Source of the DNA: an uncultured Granulosicoccus sp.
GTDB taxonomy: Bacteria; Pseudomonadota; Gammaproteobacteria; Granulosicoccales; Granulosicoccaceae
Length of the DNA: 64,000 bases
Direction of reading: 5' to 3'
Assembly (NCBI GenBank): GCA_937924505.1
Contig: CALDSR010000057.1
Span: 13,595 to 77,594, forward strand
Below are positions 9,173-18,063 of the stretch, in pieces; position 1 is the first letter of the stretch; every line of letters begins with the position of its first letter. Both the position numbers and the translations under genes were made by a program. The notes under the pieces were generated by a model. The model was not told the DNA's origin, searched no databases, and was given only the letters and a program-made list of their open reading frames with translations.

Positions 9173-9250
9173 TCTGTAGCGACAACTTGCAGCAAAAATA
9201 AGTAACTCTTGACTTTGCTGCACTATTAAATATCTAGTGCAGCCAGAAAC

Positions 9251-9293
9251 GAGCACACTCCGTAAAGAGCAGGAGTGTGCTCATCTGGTTTTC
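9251..9293 (+). terminator. Rho-independent terminator after second ABC operon
   Basis: A perfect 11-base-pair stem (GAGCACACTCC at 9251-9261 with its complement at 9272-9282) encloses a 10-base loop and is followed by a short TTTT at 9290-9293 after eight other bases. The weak T tract lowers certainty about the mechanism, but the hairpin is strong. Confidence 0.7.
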
Positions 9294-9566
9294 GGCGAGT
9301 TCACCGCCTCGAGAGTCGACGACACTGTGAGTGCATCGACAGGCTACCAAGTGTAACTAAACACTTTGTCAATCACATCCCTGCTGCTAACCATTAATCA
9401 TGGAATAGTTAGTTTGATTCGGATGATTGAGATTTTTTGAGTTTTGCCAATATTAGTCACCCATCAATCGCGATATTTTTGTAGGTCTATCGATCTGCGG
9501 AGCCCGCAATATCTCAAACATGCTCACGGATCGGTCAAACTGCTCGAAAAAACTCATAGAAAGCCC

Positions 9567-9626
9567 TTGCAATAAAATATGCTTCAGTTGTATGATTAGC
9601 GCGAAAAATGTTACCGGTAACATTTT
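9567..9626 (+). promoter_or_regulatory. Promoter and 22-base operator palindrome for the MalEFGK-type operon
   Basis: TTGCAA (9567-9572), an 18-base spacer and TATGAT (9591-9596) form a sigma70-like promoter. A perfect 22-base palindrome at 9605-9626, centred on TTACCGGTAA and containing ATGTTACCGGTAACAT, covers the expected transcription start. This is the most symmetric operator in the window. Confidence 0.78.
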
Positions 9627-9694
9627 GAAGGTGATTTGTACCTAGACTTTCAGTTCAGGGAAGAGTCCATGTTGAACGTAGCGACAATTAAGTG

Positions 9695-10786
9695 ATGCCA
9701 AAAATAAAGCTTGAAAATCTAACAAAGCGCTACGGCAGTGTCGAGGTATTGCATCGTATAAATCTCGAGATGGATGACGCGGAGTTCACCGTGTTGGTGG
9801 GCCCTTCCGGCTGTGGGAAATCCACAACCTTGCGAATGATTGCCGGACTTGAAACCGTCTCGGATGGTGAGATTTTCATAGATGGGCGTGCAGTTAGTCA
9901 ACTCGAGCCAAAAGCACGTGATCTGGCAATGGTATTTCAGGACTATGCGCTGTATCCACACATGAATGTCGCGAAGAACATGTCGTTTGCATTGCGGCTG
10001 CAAAAAGCTCCCAAGAAAGAAATTGATCAAAAGGTTGCTGAGGTTGCTGAAATGCTCGGGCTTACCGATTACCTGCATCGGAAACCTGCTGAGTTATCCG
10101 GTGGACAACGTCAACGCGTGGCGATGGGGCGCGCACTTACTCGTGATAGTTCCACATTTCTATTTGACGAACCATTATCAAATCTGGATGCGAAGTTACG
10201 TACACAAATGCGAGCTGAACTGGCGACTTTGCGTCAGCGTATTCACAAAAATATGATTTACGTGACCCACGATCAAATTGAAGCAATGACACTGGCAGAT
10301 CGAATCGTTGTCATGCACGCCGGGAAGATTCAACAGCAAGGTACTCCAGAAGCACTTTTCAAAAAGCCTGTAAATAAATTTGTCGCAGGCTTTCTTGGCA
10401 CTCCGCCGATGAATTTCCTTACTGCCACTATCCGGCAGGAAGGTGAAAACACTTATCTTGAAGGGAATGGATTCAAGCTACGTTGCGATGAACAAATTAA
10501 ACCTAGGGTGTTGCAGTCCAATTCAGCTGAATTGGAGCTTGGTATTAGGCCGTCGGATCTCTTATTTGATCCTAACGGTACGAATGAAAATACTCTTGAA
10601 GTTGACGTGGTTGTATCTGAATACATTGGCGCTCAATCGGTTCTTATTGGTAATTGCGGTGGGGAAAAAGTCATGGTTGAGCTCAAATCAGACACACCCG
10701 TCGGGCATGGAGAAAAACTCCGGTTCAGAGTTGATCTGGCAGAACTGCATTTGTTTGACCTGAGTGATGGGCTGGTTATTGGTTAA
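9695..10786 (+). CDS. ABC transporter ATP-binding protein (MalK/UgpC type)
   Basis: About 363 residues: a carbohydrate-uptake-1 ATPase with Walker A GPSGCGKST, signature LSGGQRQRV, Walker B STFLFDEPLSNLD and the switch histidine in YVTHDQIEA. A C-terminal TOBE-type regulatory domain occupies roughly residues 235-363, as usual for MalK, UgpC and SmoK. An in-frame GTG at 9692 is possible, but the ATG at 9695 is preferred; neither has a good ribosome-binding site. It is first in an operon with a binding protein and two permeases, under the operator at 9605. Confidence 0.93.
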   Translation: MPKIKLENLTKRYGSVEVLHRINLEMDDAEFTVLVGPSGCGKSTTLRMIAGLETVSDGEIFIDGRAVSQLEPKARDLAMVFQDYALYPHMNVAKNMSFALRLQKAPKKEIDQKVAEVAEMLGLTDYLHRKPAELSGGQRQRVAMGRALTRDSSTFLFDEPLSNLDAKLRTQMRAELATLRQRIHKNMIYVTHDQIEAMTLADRIVVMHAGKIQQQGTPEALFKKPVNKFVAGFLGTPPMNFLTATIRQEGENTYLEGNGFKLRCDEQIKPRVLQSNSAELELGIRPSDLLFDPNGTNENTLEVDVVVSEYIGAQSVLIGNCGGEKVMVELKSDTPVGHGEKLRFRVDLAELHLFDLSDGLVIG

Positions 10787-10844
10787 TCGGTATTCATTCA
10801 ATTATAAGTAGTATCAATTTTATTCGTATCAATTGGAGGCATGC

Positions 10845-12173
10845 ATGATAAATTTTAAAAAAGCCGGGCGATGTATTGTGGCGGCGTCATTCCTTATATT
10901 GGGGAATGCATTTGCTGGACCTTATGATGAATATGCAGGTTCAACATTAGTCGTAAATTTTCCAGCGCACCCACATTATGACGCTGTATTGAAAATCTTA
11001 CCTGAATTTACCAAAGAGACTGGAATTGAGGTGGAAGTCGATCAGTTACCATATCTGAAAATGCGTGAACGACAAACTCTTGAACTCGGTCAAGATGAGG
11101 GTGACTATGATCTTGTTGCCTATGTAGTTTTCTCAAAAGCTGATTATGTTTATGCTGATCAATTAGAGAATCTCGCCCGATATTTCATGAATCCGAAGTT
11201 GTCTGACCCTGGTTATGATGCAGATGATTTAATCGATGGTTATGTATACAACATAGGTTTTGCAGGTGGCAACAAAGGCTATCTACAGGGTAAAACAGGT
11301 TCGCTCTATGGAATACCTTATGGATCAGAGACATCTATTTTAGGTTATCGAAAAGACATTTTTGAAAAACATAATTTGAAAGTACCGGAAACCTATGATG
11401 AATTACTTGACATCGCTTGTAGTATCCCGGAGCTGGAACCTGGAATGGGTGGTTTGAGTTCACGTGCTGCTTCCGGTCACCACGCAGCTCACGCTTTTCT
11501 ATTGCACCTTGCGCCGTTGGGTGGCCGCATATTTGATGATAGCTGGAATCCAATCGTAAATAACGCCGCTGGTGTACAAGCCGCCAACGCATTGAAGTCA
11601 ATTGTCGATTGTGGGCCAGAGGGCGCTGCCAGTTTTGGGTTTGGTGAAGCGCTGGGATCCTTTCTCTCTGGCGATACGGCCATGTTTCTGGATACGACCG
11701 TGGTGGCGGGGCAAATCGATGATCCGGCGAAATCCAAAGTAGTAGGGAAAGTTGGTTGGGCGATGCACCCAATGGGCACACGTCGTGGAAGCCAGACTGG
11801 CGGGTTCGGAATAGGCATTCCAAAAAATGCGGAAAACAAAGAAGCGGCATTCTTGTTAATGCAATGGCTGACATCAAAAAAGGGCGATAAGCTCGTGGCG
11901 TTAGCCGGTGGCAATCCTTCACGATTCTCAACGCATGCGGATGCAGAGGTAAATGCAAAATTTCCGCATATGAAAACATTCGGAGAGGCTCTCCAGCACG
12001 CGGACCCGGATTGGCGCCCAATAATTCCTGTTTGGGGGAAGATCAATGCAGATCTGGGTACTACCCTGTCTAAGGTACTTACTGAGAATCTGGATGTTCA
12101 GGAAGCGCTTGACGGAGTTGCTGATCGTACCAAAGCGGTGATGGAAGATGCCGGCTACTACACCTGGAAGTAG
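10845..12173 (+). CDS. Extracellular solute-binding protein, family 1 (MalE-like)
   Basis: A 442-residue lipid-free binding protein of the MalE/UgpB class. The start is ATG 10845, because GGAGG at 10835-10839 is correctly spaced from it; the longer frame from TTG 10833 would place the ribosome-binding site inside the gene. A signal peptide ends near GNAFA. The body has family landmarks such as VVNFPAHPHYDAVLK and KKGDKLVALAGGNPSRFS. It is the high-affinity receptor of the third importer. A perfect hairpin separates it from the permease genes, which may let it be made in excess. Confidence 0.92.
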   Translation: MINFKKAGRCIVAASFLILGNAFAGPYDEYAGSTLVVNFPAHPHYDAVLKILPEFTKETGIEVEVDQLPYLKMRERQTLELGQDEGDYDLVAYVVFSKADYVYADQLENLARYFMNPKLSDPGYDADDLIDGYVYNIGFAGGNKGYLQGKTGSLYGIPYGSETSILGYRKDIFEKHNLKVPETYDELLDIACSIPELEPGMGGLSSRAASGHHAAHAFLLHLAPLGGRIFDDSWNPIVNNAAGVQAANALKSIVDCGPEGAASFGFGEALGSFLSGDTAMFLDTTVVAGQIDDPAKSKVVGKVGWAMHPMGTRRGSQTGGFGIGIPKNAENKEAAFLLMQWLTSKKGDKLVALAGGNPSRFSTHADAEVNAKFPHMKTFGEALQHADPDWRPIIPVWGKINADLGTTLSKVLTENLDVQEALDGVADRTKAVMEDAGYYTWK

Positions 12174-12183
12174 TTAATGATTG

Positions 12184-12222
12184 TGGCGTTCCACTGGGCG
12201 GAATATGCTCGTTGGAACGCCA
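12184..12222 (+). promoter_or_regulatory. Intercistronic hairpin between binding protein and permeases
   Basis: TGGCGTTCCA (12184-12193) and TGGAACGCCA (12213-12222) form a perfect 10-base-pair stem with a 19-base loop and no T tract. Its position between a binding-protein gene and its permease genes suggests mRNA 3'-end protection or partial termination, as known for malE-malF, rather than full termination. Confidence 0.6.
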
Positions 12223-12256
12223 TGAATTGCGTCAATAGATATAACGCCGAAAATTC

Positions 12257-13171
12257 ATGAGCACTTCGACATTCAATCGATTTACGCCTTATATGTTTGT
12301 GGCACCTGCTCTAGTGATAATGGTGCTAGCGCTGTTATATCCACTGGGGTATATGGTTTACGGTAGCTTTAGAGAGTGGGATCCGAGTCAGGCGCTCGGT
12401 GATACATCATTTATTGGGCTCGCTAACTACATAACACTATGGAACGATCCAAACTTTCATGAAAGTGTCGGCGTAACCTTAAAATTTGCTTTTTCCGTGG
12501 TGAGTATAGAGATGTTCATCGGTGTCGGGCTCGCCTTGTTGCTCGACAGAAATCTACGTGGCATGTCTATTTTAAGAACGCTTTTTATATTGCCGATGAT
12601 GATCGCACCCGTAGTAGTTGGTCTGATATGGCGGTATATGTATCACCCGAGCGTAGGGATTTTTAATAACACATTAAAATCTATGGGTTTAGAGCCGGTA
12701 GACTGGCTCGGGCAGCATGCTCTTTTTTCTATCGTTGTTGCCGATATTTGGCAGTGGACCCCGTTTATATTTATTTTGTCATTGGCCGCGCTCCAATCTT
12801 TGCCACGTTCAGCGCTTGAAGCAGCTCGTATCGATGGTGCGACAGGGTGGCAACAAATAGTGCATATAAAATTGCCACTAATGATGCCAGTTTTAATTGT
12901 AACTGCGATACTTCGTCTAATTGACGCTTTTAAGGTTCTAGAGGTTGTTTTGGTTATGACTCAAGGTGGTCCGGGCCTGTCGACTGAAATATTGGCATTG
13001 CGCATTTCACGAACTGCTACTGAATTCAGAGAGTTAGGGGTTGCGGCGGCAATGTCCAATTATCTACTGATTATGCTGATGTTCTTGACTCTTGTTATGT
13101 TGGCGTATAACCGTATACAGGAATACCGTGCTGCCCGTGCTGTCAGAGCAATTGAGGACGAAATGCTATGA
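12257..13171 (+). CDS. ABC transporter permease (MalF type)
   Basis: A 304-residue inner-membrane protein of the BPD_transp_1 family with about six spans and the coupling motif EAARIDGATGWQQIVHIKLP near residues 197-216, which docks on the ATPase. The short N-terminus is typical of UgpA/LacF rather than the long MalF of enterics. It partners the MalG-type permease, whose ATG overlaps this stop by four bases. Confidence 0.93.
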   Translation: MSTSTFNRFTPYMFVAPALVIMVLALLYPLGYMVYGSFREWDPSQALGDTSFIGLANYITLWNDPNFHESVGVTLKFAFSVVSIEMFIGVGLALLLDRNLRGMSILRTLFILPMMIAPVVVGLIWRYMYHPSVGIFNNTLKSMGLEPVDWLGQHALFSIVVADIWQWTPFIFILSLAALQSLPRSALEAARIDGATGWQQIVHIKLPLMMPVLIVTAILRLIDAFKVLEVVLVMTQGGPGLSTEILALRISRTATEFRELGVAAAMSNYLLIMLMFLTLVMLAYNRIQEYRAARAVRAIEDEML

Positions 13172-14112
13172 GCACGCTACTCGAGAAACATCAATCACAA
13201 CATCCCGCATTTTATGCAATTGTTGTAATGCTTGTGGTCATGGCTGTTGGTCCGATTGTATTAATGCTTGTCAATTCATTCAAGCTTGATGTAGATATCA
13301 TTTCCGGTACAACTGGATTGCTTTTTCTACCAACTATTCAGAATTACGAAACCGCATTGTGCGATGTGTTGCCTTATGAGCTTGATCATCTAGATTTTTG
13401 TGCGTTGAAATTTGGCGGTGCATTCATCAATTCACTGATAATTGCCTTGGTTTCAACAGTTCTTACGCTCGTTATAGGCTGTATGGCTGCGTATGCGTTG
13501 GTGCGATTTCGTTTTATGGGCAGGGGGACCGTCTCAGGGTCAACGTTGATGGTTCGTATGGTTCCCCCAGCGGTTCTTCTAGTTCCCGTGTTTGGGCTGT
13601 GGAATAACGAATTCTGTATCTCCAAGACTTCATGGCTTGGCTCATGGATTCGCGATGAATTTGGAGGGCGAGGTGATGTATGTCTGGCGGGAACGCATTC
13701 GGGCATTATTTTGATTTACATCGCAATGAATTTACCTTTCGTTATTTGGATACTGCAGAGCTTTATCGTTCAAGTGCCGAGGCAACTTGAGGAAGCTGCA
13801 CGAATGGATGGTGCCGGTCCCTTTCAGGTATTCTTTAAGATCGTCTTACCATTGATCAAGCCAGGTCTTGCTGCGGCTGCAATTTTCACTTTTCGTATTG
13901 CATGGAATGAATATTTGCTGGCTTCTGCACTATCCGATCGTGATACGAAAACGGTACCGATTCTTATCGTCAACAATATGTCTGAATTTAACGTCGAGTG
14001 GGGTGTGATCATGGCGACTGGAATGTTGTTGGCTATACCACCGATTATATTTACCTTGTTTGCTTCGCGGCAAATTATTACTGGCATGACTGCTGGAGCA
14101 GTCAAAGGGTAA
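13168..14112 (+). CDS. ABC transporter permease (MalG type) with cysteine-bearing loop insertions
   Basis: A 314-residue BPD_transp_1 permease with the coupling motif EEAARMDGAGPFQVFFKIVL at about residues 208-227. Compared with usual MalG/UgpE proteins it has extra residues in two predicted periplasmic loops: about residues 63-83 with Cys65 and Cys78, and about residues 145-178 with Cys150 and Cys172. Such cysteine pairs suggest disulphide-braced loops, which is inference. It completes the third importer. Confidence 0.9.
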   Translation: MSTLLEKHQSQHPAFYAIVVMLVVMAVGPIVLMLVNSFKLDVDIISGTTGLLFLPTIQNYETALCDVLPYELDHLDFCALKFGGAFINSLIIALVSTVLTLVIGCMAAYALVRFRFMGRGTVSGSTLMVRMVPPAVLLVPVFGLWNNEFCISKTSWLGSWIRDEFGGRGDVCLAGTHSGIILIYIAMNLPFVIWILQSFIVQVPRQLEEAARMDGAGPFQVFFKIVLPLIKPGLAAAAIFTFRIAWNEYLLASALSDRDTKTVPILIVNNMSEFNVEWGVIMATGMLLAIPPIIFTLFASRQIITGMTAGAVKG

Positions 14113-14162
14113 TTTTCGACACTGCGGGTCAATTCAAAATTTAAAACTAACGGGAATACGTG

Positions 14163-14900
14163 ATGAACCGAGTAGCAGTAATAACAGGTGGAGGTGGTGG
14201 AATTGGGCGGGCGGTTGCCATTGCATTAAGTAAAAATTGTTGGCAAGTGGTGGTAGCTGGCAGGACGCAATCGTCATTAGATGAAACAGTGGGGATGATG
14301 CAAACACCTGGTTTGGCGGTTGAATGCGATGTCAGCAATGCATCTGATGTCACTGCCTTGTTCAGTAAGTCCGTGAGTGAGTTTGGGCGGGTTGATATGC
14401 TCTTTAACAATGCGGGAATAGCGGCTCCAGCAGTGCCAGTTGACGAGTTATCCGAGGAAATATGGGATCAGGTTGTTGCGATAAATCTTACCGGCGCATT
14501 TTTGTGCGCGAGGGCGGCATTTGGCCAAATGCGTAAGCAGGAATTTGGTGGTCGTATTATCAATAACGGTTCTATTTCTGCGACAACCCCGAGGCCATTT
14601 TCCGCGCCCTATACATGTACCAAACATGCAATAACAGGTCTCACAAAATCATTGTCACTTGATGGGCGGCAATACGGCATTAGTTGTAGTCAGATTGATC
14701 TAGGCAACATTACGTCGAAAATGGGCGATCAAATGGCTGAAGGTGTGTTGCAGCCAAATGGCTCTATTCTGGCTGAACCAACGATTGCGGTCGAACCTGT
14801 CTGCGACGCCATACTGTATATGGTTAATTTGCCCAAAGAAGCTAACGTGTTGAACATGACCGTAATGGCGAACAATATGCCTTTTGTGGGTCGCGGGTAA
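14163..14900 (+). CDS. Short-chain dehydrogenase/reductase
   Basis: About 245 residues of classical SDR fold. The cofactor motif TGGGGGIG is near the N-terminus, NNAG follows at about residue 82, and the catalytic Ser (NNGSISATTP) and Tyr-x3-Lys (YTCTKHA) are present. ATG 14163 is preferred over the in-frame GTG at 14160. It lies between the MalG-type permease and a lactonase-like gene and probably oxidises or reduces the imported sugar acid or polyol. It is not the keto-gluconate reductase, which is encoded separately at 19217. Confidence 0.9.
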   Translation: MNRVAVITGGGGGIGRAVAIALSKNCWQVVVAGRTQSSLDETVGMMQTPGLAVECDVSNASDVTALFSKSVSEFGRVDMLFNNAGIAAPAVPVDELSEEIWDQVVAINLTGAFLCARAAFGQMRKQEFGGRIINNGSISATTPRPFSAPYTCTKHAITGLTKSLSLDGRQYGISCSQIDLGNITSKMGDQMAEGVLQPNGSILAEPTIAVEPVCDAILYMVNLPKEANVLNMTVMANNMPFVGRG

Positions 14901-14945
14901 TTTATCAAGCCGTCTTTAAACGTATTGAATAATATTGTCTCGGAG

Positions 14946-16091
14946 ATGAAGTTGACAACTAAAAAAATAGCGCTCGAAAATGATTATCCTCTCATTGTTG
15001 GCACTTACACCGATTTGGATGCGCTAGCTCATCAGCCTTATGCGCCAACTTCTGGAGATGGAATTTACGGATTGACTCTGACTAAAGAAGGCAAACTGCT
15101 TGAGCGCGAAGTTATCGATGCGCTCAATCCGGCGGTGCTAATTCCTCACGAAAACGGCAAGATGATATACGCGATTGTCGAGACGATTCAAAATAACGGC
15201 GAAGTTCTTCAGTATGCCGTGGATGAGTCATCTTCCCTTACGTTGCTTGACTCCTTTGATGCGTCAGGTAAATCGACTTGTTATATCGCTTTATCACCCC
15301 AAAAAGATTGTGCCATCGTCATTAACTATTGGGATGCCATTATTGATGTGTTGGATGTTGACGAGCATGGGCGATTGGGAGATATCAAGCAGAGCTTCAA
15401 ACAACACTACCGAGAGGAAGGGCAATGGCGACAGGTGACACATAGGGAGGATCATTGGACTAATAGACAAGTTGGGCCGCATGCTCATTGCGCTCATTTT
15501 TGGAATGATTGGGTTTTCATTCCGGACCTTGGTGAGAATGCAGTATTTCAATATCGTTACGACCCTGCCAAAAAAATCCTTGATCCCGATACCCATATAG
15601 AATTTGAACCTGGTTCTGGTCCCAGACACATGGTGATGCATCCATCCATGGATATCTGTTATGTGTCGAATGAATTGTTCAATACTGTTTGTGTTGCGCA
15701 ACTTGACGGATCTGATCCTGAGCAGATCAAACCTCGTTTATTACCTATCCAATATGAGTCAACGCTTGATAATCGGGATCAAACTTCCTACGTATCAGAG
15801 ATAAAATTGTCGCCAGATTCGAAGTTTCTCTACGTGTCCAACCGTGGCGATAACTCGCTCGCAATTTTCAAAGTGCTGACAGATGGAAAGTTAGAGAGGA
15901 TCGATATCGTGTCAACTGGTGGTAAGTTTCCACGGCATTTTTCGATTACCCCTTGTGGTAAGGCGGTGATAGTTGCTAATCAGGATTCATCAATGCTGAA
16001 TTTATTCCATCGTGATATTGAGACAGGTCGGGTTAGTGCGACAGGGGATGAGTACGATATTCCTGCGCCAAACTATATTCGTTTTATTTGA
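14946..16091 (+). CDS. 6-phosphogluconolactonase-like beta-propeller protein
   Basis: About 381 residues of the lactonase (YbhE/Pgl) seven-bladed propeller family. Signs are the GTYTDL start, repeated blades such as GPHAHCAHF, GPRHMVMHPS, SPDSKFLYVSNRGDNSL and the end GGKFPRHFSITPCGK, which match conserved Pgl-family landmarks. It probably hydrolyses a sugar lactone. The start is uncertain: ATG 14946 has GGAG almost touching it, while TTG 14925 would add seven residues. No signal peptide is seen. Confidence 0.85.
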   Translation: MKLTTKKIALENDYPLIVGTYTDLDALAHQPYAPTSGDGIYGLTLTKEGKLLEREVIDALNPAVLIPHENGKMIYAIVETIQNNGEVLQYAVDESSSLTLLDSFDASGKSTCYIALSPQKDCAIVINYWDAIIDVLDVDEHGRLGDIKQSFKQHYREEGQWRQVTHREDHWTNRQVGPHAHCAHFWNDWVFIPDLGENAVFQYRYDPAKKILDPDTHIEFEPGSGPRHMVMHPSMDICYVSNELFNTVCVAQLDGSDPEQIKPRLLPIQYESTLDNRDQTSYVSEIKLSPDSKFLYVSNRGDNSLAIFKVLTDGKLERIDIVSTGGKFPRHFSITPCGKAVIVANQDSSMLNLFHRDIETGRVSATGDEYDIPAPNYIRFI

Positions 16092-16126
16092 CCGGTGATC
16101 ATGAATTCACCTGTTGAGACTTAATC

Positions 16127-16900
16127 ATGGATTTGAAATACTCCGCGAATATTGGATTTTTATGGGAAGGTTTGCCCTTGGCGGAGCGGATAGCAGCGGC
16201 GGCAAAAGCTGGGTTTGACGGAGTCGAATGTCATTTCCCCTATGATTACGCCGCCTCCGATATAGCATTGACTCTTGAACGCCATCAAATTCCGATGATC
16301 GGGCTCAATACATTGCTTGGGCCGCCGGGTGAGGGCTATTTTGGCGTAGCTGCAATTGCTGGCAAAGAGGACTTAGCTCGGAATTATATAGATCAAGCAT
16401 TGGTCTATGCGGTGTCTGTTGGCGCCTCACATGTTAATGTGGTCGCCGGAGCTGGAAACAATACTTCAGAGACTGTATTTCGAGAGAACTTGCGCTACGC
16501 TTGCAAGCAGGCTTCTGTATCAGGTATCACGATTGTTATTGAGCCGCTGAATCCTCGATCTGTTGCCAACTATCACTTTTGCCGTGTGGAGCAGGCTGTC
16601 TCGACCATTGATTCAGTTGCGGAGGGCAACTTGAAGCTAATGTTCGATTGCTTTCACACACAAATTGTTCAGGGTGATCTGACGATGCTTTTACAGAAAT
16701 ATCAACAGTATATTGGGCATATACAGATATCTGCGGTGCATGATCGTGGTGAACCTGATGAAGGTGAAGTAAACTACCCCTTTGTTTTGGACATGCTCGA
16801 CAAGAGTGGATATACAGGTTTCATAGGGGCTGAGTACAAGCCGCGTGGAAAGTCTGTTGAATCAGGTCTTGATTGGCTGGATAGGTTCCGTCAAATTTGA
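16127..16900 (+). CDS. Hydroxypyruvate isomerase-like TIM-barrel protein (Hyi/OtnI family)
   Basis: A 257-residue xylose-isomerase-like barrel of the hydroxypyruvate/2-oxo-tetronate isomerase family. The opening YSANIGFLWEGLPLAERI, the stretch GLNTLLGPPGEGYFGVAA, the metal-site glutamate in VIEPLNPRS and the end GFIGAEYKPRG are typical. Family members interconvert hydroxypyruvate with tartronate semialdehyde or 2-oxo-tetronates with 3-oxo forms. In this cluster it suggests that a C3-C4 fragment or keto acid of the sugar acid is processed. The substrate cannot be fixed from sequence alone. Confidence 0.87.
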   Translation: MDLKYSANIGFLWEGLPLAERIAAAAKAGFDGVECHFPYDYAASDIALTLERHQIPMIGLNTLLGPPGEGYFGVAAIAGKEDLARNYIDQALVYAVSVGASHVNVVAGAGNNTSETVFRENLRYACKQASVSGITIVIEPLNPRSVANYHFCRVEQAVSTIDSVAEGNLKLMFDCFHTQIVQGDLTMLLQKYQQYIGHIQISAVHDRGEPDEGEVNYPFVLDMLDKSGYTGFIGAEYKPRGKSVESGLDWLDRFRQI

Positions 16901-16975
16901 CTACTCCGAGCGTATCTGGATATATGGTGTTATGACTGGAACCAATAACCCATCGGATTGCCGGCTGCCCCCGCT

Positions 16976-18013
16976 ATGATTCAACGCGTGAAGTCCAACC
17001 CAGTAACGATGGAGGATGTTGCCAAGGCTGCCGGTGTCTCAAGAATGACCGTGTCTCGTGCTCTGCGGGCTGATGGTACCGTGTCTGATCGCACGCGCGA
17101 ACGGATTCTTAAAATTGTTAATAAAATGAACTATCTGCCTGATCAAATGGCCGGTAGTTTGTCTAGCAAGCGCTCTGGGTTTGTGGCGACTCTGGTTCCG
17201 TCATTGAATAACGTTCACTATGCCAAGATGATTCAGGCGCTTACTGAAGTCATAGAAACAACGGGTATGCAAATACTGCTTGGCCATACGGATTACTCGA
17301 TGGCCAGAGAAGAGCAACTAGTTGAGAGTATGCTTAAACGACGACCAGAAGCTATCGCTCTGCCTTTCGATGGGCACACACCGAGAACTGTCAAGTTATT
17401 GAAGCAGGCACAAATACCCATCGTAGAACTCTGGGAAACACCTGCAAAACCGATTGGCTATACCGTTGGGTTTTCAAATGAGCGCGCATCCTACTTGATG
17501 ACTGAAAAGCTTATCGAACTCGGGTACCAACATATCGCGTTTCTATGTGAGACGAACGATGAATGGACCAGAGGGGCTGCGAGAAGGACTGGATTCAGAA
17601 AAGCCATGGAAGTCGCGGGATTGTCATCACACAGAATGATCCGATTCGGCGCACCACCCATGTCAATTAAAGACGGCTATTTCGTTGGCAAGAACTTGAA
17701 GCAATATTATGAAGATATTGATTGTATATTCTGTGTATCCGACTCACCGGCTTTCGGTGTGCTCCGGGCGCTTCAAGAACAAGGGATAGAAGTGCCAAAC
17801 GATGTGGGTGTAGCGGGATTTGGTAACTTTGAAGTATCTCGTTATGCCCAACCGGCCATTACCACTGTAAAAGTCGATCCAGCTGAAGTAGGTCGAGTTA
17901 CAGCAGAGCTTGTTATTCGCTTACTTGATGACGAAAATCATCATGATGAGCCAAAAAAATACAATATGGATGTGTCACTATGCATGCGTGAAAGCACTCG
18001 ATTGGTCAAGTAA
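16976..18013 (+). CDS. LacI-family transcriptional regulator, GntR/IdnR-like
   Basis: About 345 residues: a helix-turn-helix at about residues 11-30 (TMEDVAKAAGVSRMTVSRAL), the hinge LSSKRSG, then a Peripla_BP sensor domain. The sensor sequence (LVPSLNNVHYAKMIQAL, GVAGFGNFEVS) resembles enteric GntR, the gluconate repressor. It is the only regulator encoded in this region, and the four palindromes at 4650, 5951, 9605 and 19166 match the GntR/IdnR operator class, so it is the best candidate to bind them. ATG 16976 is preferred; TTG 16958 is possible. An aldonate such as gluconate or idonate is the likely inducer. Confidence 0.9.
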   Translation: MIQRVKSNPVTMEDVAKAAGVSRMTVSRALRADGTVSDRTRERILKIVNKMNYLPDQMAGSLSSKRSGFVATLVPSLNNVHYAKMIQALTEVIETTGMQILLGHTDYSMAREEQLVESMLKRRPEAIALPFDGHTPRTVKLLKQAQIPIVELWETPAKPIGYTVGFSNERASYLMTEKLIELGYQHIAFLCETNDEWTRGAARRTGFRKAMEVAGLSSHRMIRFGAPPMSIKDGYFVGKNLKQYYEDIDCIFCVSDSPAFGVLRALQEQGIEVPNDVGVAGFGNFEVSRYAQPAITTVKVDPAEVGRVTAELVIRLLDDENHHDEPKKYNMDVSLCMRESTRLVK

Positions 18014-18063
18014 CTGTTGACATTTCGAGTGTCATAGATGGGTGCCATCTATACCTACGTCTT

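Larger units (their letters stand above)
9173..9694. other. Long intergenic region between second and third ABC operons
   Basis: About 520 bases without a supportable gene. It contains the terminator at 9251, an AT-rich stretch at about 9400-9560 in which I see no ORF or RNA gene, and the promoter-operator at 9567-9626 for the MalEFGK-type operon. Confidence 0.7.

Noticed and set aside
11335..12021. 228-residue minus-strand ORF
   Set aside because: Lies wholly antisense to the MalE-like binding protein and has shadow-frame composition.
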